DNA of 64,000 bases from NCBI RefSeq assembly GCF_000204055.1, contig NW_006768780.1:1428622-1492621 (forward strand), given 5' to 3'. The translations under genes and the position numbers were made by a program. Below the pieces are notes generated by a model. The model was not told the origin of the DNA and did not search any database. It saw nothing but the letters and a program-made list of their open reading frames with translations. Within the stretch, counting starts at the first letter, position 1, and each line of letters begins with the position of its first letter. Origin of the DNA: Melampsora larici-populina 98AG31. Taxonomy: Eukaryota; Basidiomycota; Pucciniomycetes; Pucciniales; Melampsoraceae. This document shows positions 10,877-20,949 of this stretch, one piece after another.

Positions 10877-11939
10877 AACATTTCTTTGCTCTCACACTGT
10901 GAGGGTTGGGTGCTCAGAAGAGTACTCAAGGCTCACTATATTGGGCTAATAGGGTTTTTATGGTCACACTTGATTAGATTATATTTCAAATATAATGTAA
11001 TTACAACTAGAAATATAGGAAGAGAGAAGGAAAGAGAAAAGGGACTGCTCTGTTTGGATAAATCCAGACAGACTACAGTTAAGTGACTCCTGAAAAGGAG
11101 GTTTATAGTTTATAATATATAGTTGTTATAATAAATGAAGGATGGATCCCACAGTCCTTCCTTTAATCTTTTAAGTAACAGATTAAAGAGTGAGATAAAG
11201 GTCACTACACTGGTTGTTCTTAAAGTCATCAACTTATGGTTGTTCTTAAGGTCACCAGCCTGAAAGTACTTATATGTAGGTCACTAGCCTTGGGTTGTTG
11301 GAAGGTCACCAACCTAGAAGAGTTCCTACTTGGGGGAAGTAGAGGATCCAGAAGGGGTGAAGGTATTACTTACTTTTAATCAAGGAACAGATTAAAGTAA
11401 TGAAAATATCACTAGTCTTATATTTATAAGACTTTTGATGTTACTTCAGTAGAACTTTAATGGTTCTTAAAAGTGGTGTGTAAAAATGCTTGGGGAGGAA
11501 ATCTCTGAAGGCTGAGAGAGAAGAGGTTTATATACTCTTCTCTCCAAACCTAACTGTGGTGATATTTGCTTATATCACTACTGTGGTTTAGGGTTCAATT
11601 AGTACTATTAGTTATGGTTATCATTAATGCTACATAATTACATATACCTGTTATGTATATTATGTAGTATAAACATTTTAACTCTTGACACTGAGTTATG
11701 AGGTGTAAATAATGTTTTATTACATATTACATATGATTTTACATGTACTTGTATATGTAATTGATGTTTATATGTATTTTATTACATGTTACATGTGTTT
11801 TATAAGCTGTATGTACATGTAATTAGTTGTCTAAAGGTGGTTATCTATGTTACAAGTTAGTCTTTGGGTACATACATATGTACCCAGGGCTGACACACAT
11901 GCTCAAGGTTGTTGCCAAGCAACTTGCTAACATCCTAAT
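10877..11939. other. Unidentified 1.06-kb AT-rich insertion within the hAT gene
   Basis: The block separates two parts of the minus-strand hAT coding sequence and is flanked by GTTAC at 10872-10876 and 11940-11944, which could be a 5-bp target-site duplication. The inside is AT-rich, with repeats of GGTTGTTCTTAAGGTCA-type text at 11210-11310 and TACATGT motifs at 11640-11830. It has no ORF of note and no clear inverted ends. A degraded solo LTR is possible (TGTTACAACA at 10871, TGTTACA at 11939), but the boundaries would then lack a matching duplication. Confidence 0.4.
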
Positions 11940-12014
11940 GTTACATTACAAAATGGTCAATTTAGATGTGTAAGTCAAGAGAAAGTTGAGCTACCCACCT
12001 TACGTGCCTGTACC

Positions 12015-13042
12015 AATGCCATTCTGTTCAGAGAATCAAATTTGGTGTTCCAACAAGTAGCATTGTGGCCAGGAGTCAAGGGTAAAAGTTTGAGATTCAT
12101 ACTTTTTGCAACTTGTGTAATATGTCTGCACCAAGGAGCCAATCAAGCAACCTGGCACGAGATGAAGTTATCCTGATGAACAGAAGAAAAATGTGGTTAG
12201 ATTCCATTGATCATCTGGATGTGAGACAGTGGTTATTACCTGGGCCATTAACACATTGAGACGGAGAACATGTTTCCTTGATGTGTTTTCTTGAATTCAT
12301 TTGGGGTCAAACCTTCAGGTGTGATGTCATTGTCATCTTCCTGGTTGCACTTTCTCCTGTTTGGCTTTGTCATAGTCCGGAGGAGAACAGGCACTTTCCT
12401 CAGATTCTGAGTTGTTATCAGTTTCTTCTTCCTCAGGTAAAGTCATTTCTTCAGCTAAAGATTGATTGTTGTTGTCTTCAATAACAATTGCAATCAGTTT
12501 CATCTTTGTCTTCCTCGGCAATAACAGGCCGTCATTCATCAATGGGGAAGACTCCTAAGATCAATTTGCACTGTTGATTTCAAGATGGTAGAGTTTGTCC
12601 AAGGTCCACCAAGCCACCCTTGACTGTTGATGAGAGCTTGTGAAGGAGACATTGAACATGTGCAGTTGTTGTGTTCCACATGTAAGAGGTCATAATTGAG
12701 CCAGCCTTGGTATTTTCCACTTGCGTTCTCCTTTGTCTTACTGAGATCTCTCCACATTCTTCTAAAGCTTGAACTTGTATAGACCGATACTGGAATTTGA
12801 AAAGATCCAGACAATCAAAAAAATTGAATAAAAAACATGATAAAGAAGTCACAGGGCTTGATGTGGAAAGAGGGTGCCTTGAAAATATTGGTTAATAGAA
12901 AGGGGTTGGGGTTGTCCAACCCCTTGCTGTTGAATAAATAAGGCTGTTGGTTCAATTTGGGGTTGGCTGATGAAGGTTGAAAGATCCTGGCTCACAAAGC
13001 TGAATTAACCCTCTTCTTATTCCATTTGAATACAGCAAGGTC
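12015..13042. repeat. Left arm of a 1,028-bp inverted repeat
   Basis: This block is repeated in inverted orientation at 13709-15362 once the 626 bases added by a later insertion (element plus duplication) are discounted. The lengths then agree exactly at 1,028 bp. I counted about six differences, so identity is roughly 99%. The arm covers the middle of the minus-strand hAT transposase gene from its second exon onward, not the element's ends. Confidence 0.9.
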
Positions 13043-13708
13043 CTCCTTGGACACAGTGAACTCAACGCCTGAATCCTGATTTCCTTCCCCAGTCCCTTTT
13101 TGGAGTTTATCAGCATTGTGGAGCCACCGTGCAAGGGTTCCAATCTACATATCAAAATGAAAAGTTAAGACAAATCATAACCAAGTTACAAGAAAGCAGC
13201 ACTTACTTTCTTTTTGCACTTTTGACCTCCTCTGTCTGCATGTCCATTTGAAATAAGGAAAGCAGCAACTTGTTCACATAAAACACTCTTCTGTTGTGTT
13301 TGCCACACATTGTAGTTCTCAAAAGTTCTGCACCATTCAGCAATGAGATCTAAGTTGCATTTGCCATCACTATCAGGGGTGAGCCAGCATTTTCTATGCT
13401 TGGTGATCTCTGTGTCTTCATCATGATCAATTTGAGTATCACCTTGAGATTCCTGTGTAGTTTCATTTTGAGCACCAGAATTTGGTGGAGACGCTTGTTT
13501 GGCTTTGGATTTTTGGGGAGGCTTTTGAGAAGCTGGTGCTGGTGTCTTTTGAGGTTGTCTTTGTTGCTTCTTAGGTGGTTTGGGAGTTGCCATGGTAGAA
13601 TGAAGGCTGTAGACTAGTTGACTTATGGATTGGAGGAGGTGACAAGTTGTTGAATCCGTGCCCAATCCGCTCTGGAAAGGTTTGGAATTGGAAATGGATT
13701 TGAAGTTA

Positions 13709-15362
13709 GACCTTGCTGTATTCAAATGGAATAAGAAGAGGGTTAATCCAGCTTTGTGAGCCAGGATCTTTCAACCTTCATCAGCCAACCCCAAATTGAA
13801 CCAACAGCCTTATTTATTCAACAGCAAGGGGTTGGACAACCCCAACCCCTTTCTATTAACCAATATTTTCAAGGCACCCTCTTTCCACATCAAGCCCTGT
13901 GACTTCTTTATCATGTTTTTTATTCAATTTTTTTGATTGTCTGGATCTTTTCAAATTCCAGTATTGGTCTATACAAGTTCAAGCTTTAGAAGAATGTGGA
14001 GAGATCTCAGTAAGACAAAGGAGAACGCAAGTGGAAAATACCAAGGCTGGCTCAATTATGACCTCTTACATGTGGAACACAACAACTGCACATGTTCAAT
14101 GTCTCCTTCACAAGCTCTCATCAACAGTCAAGGGTGGCTTGGTGGACCTTGGACAAACTCTACCATCTTGAAATCAACAGTGCAAATTGATCTTAGGAGT
14201 CTTCCCCATTGATGAATGACGGCCTGTTATTGCCGAGGAAGACAACACTGTAAACATCATTCAACTTCCCCAATTTGGCAGAGGAAAATGATTAATAGTA
14301 CAGTTTTTCATAAAAGAATCTAATACTGCACACCTGGGCCATTTCACCCACACTACATATGTGCAGCAAGCTAAGTCAATAGTTGTCTATCATGTACATA
14401 CAGGTCTGCTCAGTTTTTTGCCCATCAGAATAAATAAATCACATGTTATACCACATGTAACTTTTTCGACTTTGAAATTTTTTTCCCAAAAATTCACTAC
14501 ATATAATTCTGTAGCTGCTCAGGCAATATTGTTGAAGCTATGTCTTAGTAACAGAAAGTGTGTTACATGCAGTTGAGTTGATGAGATCACACCAAAACAT
14601 TGAGTCAGTGTATGTAGTCAATCTTTTGGAAGCTTTTTTCAATCTGAAAGAAGTTACAGCATGTATTACATATGAATAACTTGTCCTGATGAGCAGATAA
14701 CTGAGCAGAACTGTATGTACATGATAACCACATATTCACTGAGCCTGCTACACATATGTAGTGTGGGTGTTATGGCTCAGGTGTGGAGTGATAGACCATT
14801 TTATGACAAATCATACTCCCAATCATTTTTCCCTGCCCACTTGGGGAACCCGAATAATGTCTGCAGTGCAAAGATGAAACTGACTGCAATTGTTATTGAA
14901 GACAACAACAATCAATCTTTAGCTGAAGAAATGACTTTACCTGAGGAAGAAGAAACTGATAACAACTCAGAATCTGAGGAAAGTGCCTGTGCTCCTCCGG
15001 ACTATGACAAAGCCAAACAGGAGAAAGTGCAACCAGGAAGATGACAATGACATCACACCTGAAGGTTTGACCCCAAATGAATTCAAGAAAACACATCAAG
15101 GAAACATGTTCTCCGTCTCAATGTGTTAATGGCCCAGGTAATAACCACTGTCTCACATCCAGATGATCAATGGAATCTAACCACATTTTTCTTCTGTTCA
15201 TCAGGATAACTTCATCTCGTGCCAGGTTGCTTGATTGGCTCCTTGGTGCAGACATATTACACAAGTTGCAAAAAGTATGAATCTCAAACTGTTACCCTTG
15301 ACTCCTGGCCACAATGCTACTTGTTGGAACACCAAATTCGATTCTCTGAACAGAATGGCATT
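13709..15362. repeat. Right arm of the inverted repeat, with an inserted MITE
   Basis: Inverted copy of 12015-13042, separated from it by a 666-bp spacer (13043-13708) that holds the first exon and leader of the hAT gene. Only this arm carries the foldback element at 14246-14868, so the duplication came first. Transcripts crossing both arms would fold into a hairpin of about 1 kb. Confidence 0.9.
14246..14868. mobile_element. 623-bp foldback MITE (CACTG ends, CAA duplication)
   Basis: Ends CACTGTAAACATCATTC and, from the right, CACTGCAGACATTATTC begin long inverted arms that share TTCCCCAA, CACACTACATATGT and ATGTACAT blocks. A perfect 3-bp duplication CAA flanks it (14243-14245, 14869-14871). 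The left arm of the big palindrome has the empty site with a single CAA, which proves insertion. No coding capacity. CAC-type ends suggest CACTA-class mobilisation. Confidence 0.9.
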
Positions 15363-16137
15363 TTACTCCTTTTCATTCAGAAAAATTACCATAAAATTTG
15401 AAAAGCAGAGGATTTTTCAATTAAAATTTGAAGAGCATGTTTTGTGACAACTCAGAACTTGGATTCTGTCCAGGTCACACATTGATTATCTTTTAGTTTT
15501 TTGATGTATTTGTTACACATGACTTCATGAGCTTCCCTTCCATGATCTTAGGCTACTTTGAATGGGCTTGTTGATGGTTTTCATATCTTTTGCTCAGGAT
15601 GGTAGTTCTGAGCTGAAAGGTTCATACATATGGACACAGGCCTTTACTGAATCGATCAGTGTGGTGCCCACCACCCTATTGGCTATTCAAATCTAAATAT
15701 ATGTTGAATACCAATCAAATATGCTCTAACTTATCTCGGTGAAATCATACGACTCGTGCACAACACAAAATCACATGATCAACACTTATCTAGAATGAGG
15801 GGAAGTTTGAAATGAGAACAAAACTTTACGGATGAACAAAAGCCTTATTAATATTCTTTTAAAGATTTTTTCTGGACAGTTGAACATTGATCTTGTTTAT
15901 TAATCACATGTAATTATTCTAGACTGATGTTCAACACTGGTTTCTGAGGCTTGGTTTTGAAAGTAGTAAAGATTTGGATTTTGCCATAGTTGTGATGAAG
16001 GATCAAGAGTTACTATATTGGTGTCTCTGCCACCAGATGAGAGGGAAGAATCAATTTTCAGATAAGAAATTGAGCCAGCTGTTAAAGTGATGAGGTTTAA
16101 TTTTATTTGTACTGATAATAAGATGGGGAATAATAGT
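15363..16137. other. Stretch without a recognised gene
   Basis: AT-rich sequence between the end of the palindrome arm and the next hairpin. I see no convincing exon, repeat or transposon end on either strand. Confidence 0.5.
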
Positions 16138-16317
16138 GGTACACAAACATGAAAACCCAACCTAAAAACCCATGGACAAAACCCATGACAACCTGATTGT
16201 TTTTTGGGTTTTGTCCAACGTGGAAGCAGAAAACCAATGGACAAAACCCCAAAAACAATTGGGTTGTCATGGGTTTTGTCCATGGGCTTTCAGGTTGGGT
16301 GTTTAAGTTTGTGTACC
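16138..16317. mobile_element. 180-bp hairpin element (GGTACACAAAC ends)
   Basis: Two arms start GGTACACAAAC and share CCCATGGACAAAACCCATG and TTTTGGGGTTTTGTCCA-type text, forming an almost complete hairpin of about 85 bp per arm. I could not define a target-site duplication with confidence. It has no ORF. It looks like a MITE of a family unrelated to the CAC-ended ones. Confidence 0.65.
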
Positions 16318-16559
16318 GTCAAAATATATACAAGGTATTGACTACGGCCTTATTTATAGGCAAACATATTTGTGAGTATGACCATGATTCCTCCTCTCAT
16401 AGAAGTTCATGACTATTCCTCCATTAGTCTTACTGTGAACTTTCCTCCATTGACTAATACCCTAAGTCCCTTCTATCTTTCTCTTAGTATCCATTCTCAG
16501 CTTTCTACCTGATGTTTCAGGTAAAGTTCCTTACAAGGTAATTTACTTACCGTCTTTGT

Positions 16560-16805
16560 TTGGTGCGGCCAACCAAGGCACGACTTGGCAGCGAGTTCCA
16601 TGGCTGGGGTGCACGTTGAAACGGCTACAAGCATATGCCAATAGCGCGACAAACGTGGCGTGCGAGGAAAGCTTTTCCTCTCCAAGCTTTTGAGAGAGAA
16701 AACTTTCATCTCTCCCACGCCCTCACCATACAGCAACAGAACTCAGCACATCCTTTGGAGATCCGCAATTTCAGTTCTCAAATTATATGTGTGACATTAA
16801 CAAAT
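16560..16805 (+). repeat. Split direct repeat A1
   Basis: 246-bp left terminal repeat, beginning TTGGTGCGGCCAACC and ending ACATTAACAAAT; its second copy (A2) is at 24637-24882. The first Gag ATG lies 46 bases after it, so it probably holds the promoter and leader. Confidence 0.9.
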
Positions 16806-16851
16806 TGATTATCCAACGAATTGCCGAATCTCAATTCATGTTTTCAGGAAA

Positions 16852-19242
16852 ATGGTAACTTTTATAGAGGAACTAGCGGAATCGAGAAGGAGAGTTGTGG
16901 TGGCAGTCCGTAACGGGAAGTCAGGACCCAGGCTTAGAAGCAGGTCTAGGAACCGTAACAAGGCGAACAATCAGGCTCAAGAAGGATCGCAAGCTGAAGG
17001 TGAAGATGCAGAACCTACGGCACCAGAGGAGGAAGAAGACATCGAATTCGTAAATAACCACGAACAAACGTCAGGTCAAACGGACAACGCACCGACAAAT
17101 ACGGAAAGAGCGACAGGGACAAGCGTAGCCGGGCTGATATGTCCTTTCGGCCCTGTGAGAATGGAAAAGGAATCAACAGAAGCCAGTAGCGATTTGAGCG
17201 AGGAAGAGACAAGAGGAGTTGAGACAAACATAAGTGGTAAGTTTCAGTATACACCGATCAATTCTATCACCACAACCCCCAAAGACTCCACCGTCCGCGT
17301 TGTCCATCACCCACATCCCTGTCCAACATCCACGTCCAGTTCCACCCTTCAAAAATCTACGTTCCAGTTTTTTCACGTCTGGTACGTGCAGGCTTAAAAG
17401 TGCCTCCCGGCGTAGCCGAGGCTAACCGGAGCTATATCCGTGGTCCGAAATACTACACGTCTCTGCCACTAGCTGGATCCACAGAGCGGGAAATTCCCCA
17501 GGCTTTTACGTGTCTGGAGAAGTACACGCCGGCGTTAGCCGAGGCGACTGGAGCTATATCCAGGTGTCCCTTTTTTAGAAGGCGATGTGAAGACGACTTT
17601 ACACATAAAACACATTCCCGAAGACCCCTATAAATAAGTCGTAGTACAGACACTGGGTAGAGATAGTCGTAGTGAATAACGGACATACAAAAAGAATCAG
17701 AATTTGGTCTGACCTTTACCCTACGGAAAATTTTTAGATGCACAACTGGAAAGCAGAAACCAGTGGTGGCTCACCATAGTGGACACGTTCAATCAAGACG
17801 AAGTCATGTTAGGCAGAACGATGCTCGGAGCCTACGAAGCTATGTACGGTGACATCCCGTTCGATCCGGAGGCGGAGACGAGAAGAGGCAGGCGAAGCAA
17901 CCGCGAACCAGTCCAGACCGGAAAGCGGAGGCCAAGGACTGAATCCTTAATCGCCGACGAGGATCCAAACCACGCACGAGCACCAGCACGGGTGTCTACG
18001 AAGAAAACTCGTAAACTGGAGCCCGAGCCAGAAGCAACAAGCACAGTTACGAGAGCGGTACCAAATCCTGTACAAGCCACGTCAACAATCCCCTCTACGT
18101 CATCCTCCAACAACCTCACGTCCTACGCTACCCCCAAAGCAAAAGGCAAAGGGGCAGAAAAAGAAGAAGAGGATAGTACGAACCCGGAGGAAGACATCAC
18201 CTTTGTAGACGATCAGCAGCTCTCCAATAACAGCCTTTTAAAACTGTCGCACTGTTTCCATCAAAGAATGACCAAGCTGAAGAGTTACGTGCCATTAACG
18301 GTATTCAACATGGATTGGATTGACCGAGATTCAGAGAAGGCAAGTCAAAAGAAATTAAAAACGGTAAAAGAGCTGCAGGAAGGTGACGACACTATGACGT
18401 ACTCGGGTTTACAACCAAAAGACGAGTTACTCCTCTCATACGGCGAGTGGATAGATCATATGGATTTGTTCATCCGGTATGTAGAAGAATACTACCACAT
18501 GCCAAAATGCGCCGAAAATTTCAGGCAGCACAAGACGAACGTAATCGACATCAGAAGATCGACTTCCTGCTGGATGGTAGCCCTACGGTACTGCATCAAA
18601 GTCAGAAAATTAGTGATGCAACACAGAATGGTAGAGGGAAAGTGTGTAATGAGTAATGCGGGAGTACTCCACGAAGACATACTCAGAGCAGCCAAAGACA
18701 AGGCAGAGTCTTTAGGCGAGCGAAGCCACGCCGAGAATCCCTACATAGCGACGGTAGAGACTCCTGATCTCTCGGTGGCGAAGGAGCGTAGCTTGATCAA
18801 GAGGGAATTCGCCGCCGCCAATCAAAACAACTCACACGGTAGCTGGAGAAACGGTAACCGAGAGGACCAAAACGGTGGGAGAAGAGGAAAGAGTAGGTAT
18901 CAGAAAAACAAGAACCGAAATGATAGACGAAATGAAAATGACCAAGGGAGAGCTCACGAAAGCGGCCAGCACTATAACAAAGGGCATACCACCTTCCCTT
19001 TCAATTCTTTCGGCGGCCATTACCAACACCAATCCCATCTTCCGTATCAACCCTACGTCCCGTACCAATCGTACTCATACGCGAGCGGGAGCAACCAAGG
19101 TTTCAACCAAGGCGGCACCACCGCGGGTCCCAGCGAACCGAGCAACCAACTGGCCATTGTGCCAAAGCCGGGAACGAGCGGGGGCGGAAACCAAAACGGC
19201 GCTTTAGCAATCGTGCATCGTAACAACACAAACAAATGGTAA
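16852..19242 (+). CDS. Gag-like protein of the Ngaro element
   Basis: Two exons join in phase: 16852-17236 and 17738-19242, with a 501-base GT-AG intron, giving 629 residues. The N-terminal part is rich in Arg, then acidic (EEEEDIEF). The second exon carries a capsid-like middle (about SYGEWIDHMDLFIRYVEEYY) and a C-terminal tail rich in Arg, Gly, Asn and Tyr with RRGKSRYQKNKNR, likely for RNA binding. No zinc knuckle is present, as is usual for YR-element Gags. The frame ends NKW-TAA at 19242, but a strong donor (TG|gtaagt) lies at 19238/19239 and would splice it in phase to the RT frame. The 16852 ATG is chosen as the first after A1. Confidence 0.75.
17237..17737 (+). other. Intron of the Gag gene, with internal repeats
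   Basis: Donor gtaagt at 17237 and acceptor tttttag ending at 17737. It holds two copies of a motif around GCCGAGGC...GGAGCTATATCC (about 17413-17440 and 17538-17562) with CACGTCT / ACGTGTCT text beside them. The role is unknown. An intron of 501 bases is long for this genome. Confidence 0.6.
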
Positions 19243-19474
19243 GTCAATTTACGATAGGTCTTCCTTTCAATTCCTTTCTTTCTTCAAACACTTCATATCC
19301 CCCTTTTTTGTGCAAAACCCTCACCGTGTTTTTCCTGTCCTGTCCATGTCCTAAATCTGAAACCAGAAGCTTGTATGGTTTCGCGCCACCGAAGCTCAGC
19401 CGCCAAAAGAGGCCATAATTTGGCTAGGGACAAAGAACAGCAAAAAGAGAAGGGGAAGATGAGACAACAACCAT

Positions 19475-20575
19475 CACAGCCCCCAACTACTGGTCACTGG
19501 CAGGCCAGTACATCCGATGTCTCCAAAATGTTTTCAACAAAACTTCAATTGGTTTTCAGCATAACATCCATCTGCTATCAAGATGTTTTGGGTCAGTTAC
19601 CAGCAAAATATGTCATACCACCAAAATTGAGATGATGTCATACAGCATCATAAACCTGTACAAACCTGCTCCTGTATTTCCCCACCAAGAATATATAGTT
19701 TATTAACCTTTGTGACATAAATTGACTGAGTTATTGAGGTTTGAAAAAAAAATCACGGACAAAAAATACTATTTTTGTACTATACCTAAGAATTGATTCT
19801 GGAATATCTTCCAGCTTCATCAATATACATACACAAAAAAATTGATATTCCTTTTGAAAACATGTTTCTCCACATTTTTGTCCCCTAGAACCTTCCTGTA
19901 TGGGCAGTATTTCTATATGTAATTGTGGTGTGTACATGAGCAGTCAACAATTTGATTGATTCTTTGTTTCTAGGCAGAATATGGCAAAGTTTATGGCAGA
20001 AATTTTTGTCAAATACCATCTACATGTACATCAATCAAATTCAGAATGATTTTGGCAATATGTCCCTCAAATTTTTCTTGGGGCAAAGAACTTCAGAAAA
20101 TCACACTTGCAGACACATTCAGGAATTACATGTAGAAATACTGCCCATACAGGAAGGCTTTAGGGGACAAAAATGTGGAGAAACATGTTTTGAAAAGGAA
20201 TATCAATTTTTTTGTGTATGTATATTGATGAAGCTGGAAGATATTCCAGAAGCAATTCTTAGGTATAGTACAAAAATAGTATTTTTTGTCCGTGATTTTT
20301 TTTTCAAACCTCAATAACTCAGTCAATTTATGTCACAAAGGTTAATAAACTATATATTCTTGGTGGGGAAATACAGGAGCAGGTTTGTACAGGTTTATGA
20401 TGCTGTATGACATCATCTCAATTTTGGTGGTCTCCCAACCACTTCTCAACAAATTCTCAATCGATGGATGTTATCCATTTGATATCCATTTCATAACTTT
20501 CTCATAACTTGCTCATAACTTGCTAGGGTCGGTGGGAGGCACTGGCCTGCCAGTGACTTGTGATTGGGGGCTGTG
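19475..20575. mobile_element. 1,101-bp foldback element inside the Ngaro element
   Basis: Inverted arms of about 500 bp start CACAGCCCCCAA and share GTCACTGGCAGGCCAGT, ACCACCAAAATTGAG and long AT-rich blocks. A perfect 3-bp duplication CAT flanks it (19472-19474, 20576-20578). The loop near 19930-20110 has no known coding content. It lies within the interval that splicing would remove between Gag and RT, so it may be tolerated. Confidence 0.9.
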
Positions 20576-20949
20576 CATCTTCGTAGAAAGAATAGGAAGG
20601 GGTGCTCAACGTATTGCGTGTTGTGTGCTCGAAGAATCTTTATCATTTTTATCCTACGAAAATTATGACGTTGTTTACATCTCCATCCGTTTTTCTTTTT
20701 GTTTCCAAACCTTTTTCTCCTTTACGTCACGGGGTCGTGTCCCAACGGAAATCAGTTGTTCAAAGAAGGACACATATGTCAGAGAACGCCCCTCCCCGTA
20801 CTTCCTTTTTATCCTTGGTTTGAGTCATGAAATGAGCAAGCTGCACATAATGCAAAGTATCATCAGAATTACCTTCCGAGAAAACAGAGAGTGAGAGAGA
20901 AGCAAACCTAAGAGGAGATGGCTCACGCTTGTTGACCCTATTCCCACAG

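Larger units (their letters stand above)
10046..13593 (-). pseudogene. hAT-family transposase pseudogene (second type)
   Basis: The start is taken as the ATG at 13593 (MATPKPPKKQQ, a proline/lysine-rich leader). Exon 1 (13593-13207) contains IAEWCRTFENYN and GHADRGGQKCKKK, joined by a GT-AG intron to IGTLARWLHNADKL at about 13145. Further fragments run leftward: KTKENASGKYQGW, an acidic linker (LPEEEETDNN), HVLRLNVLMAQ, DNWNSLEEL, then MEGNGPTGLMVIPEFYALK, and the C-terminal THPMLAKDDTRECKAIIPWW. The last two resemble the C-terminal region of fungal hAT transposases. Stops and frame breaks are common, and an unrelated block (10877-11939) cuts the middle. Much of the gene is repeated in inverted orientation at 13709-15362. 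Confidence 0.65.

Noticed and set aside
10871..11946. A clean solo LTR from TGTTACAACA to TGTTACA
   Set aside because: With these ends no flanking 5-bp duplication is found; kept as an unclassified insertion instead.
12278..15099. Pairs of identical short ORFs on opposite strands taken as gene duplicates
   Set aside because: They are the same transposase exons seen in both arms of the inverted repeat.
16560..16805. A hATC-like coding fragment in the A1 and A2 repeats (ATNVACEESFSS)
   Set aside because: Both copies are terminal repeats of the Ngaro element; the frame has stops in A1, and the likeness is short. Probably chance.
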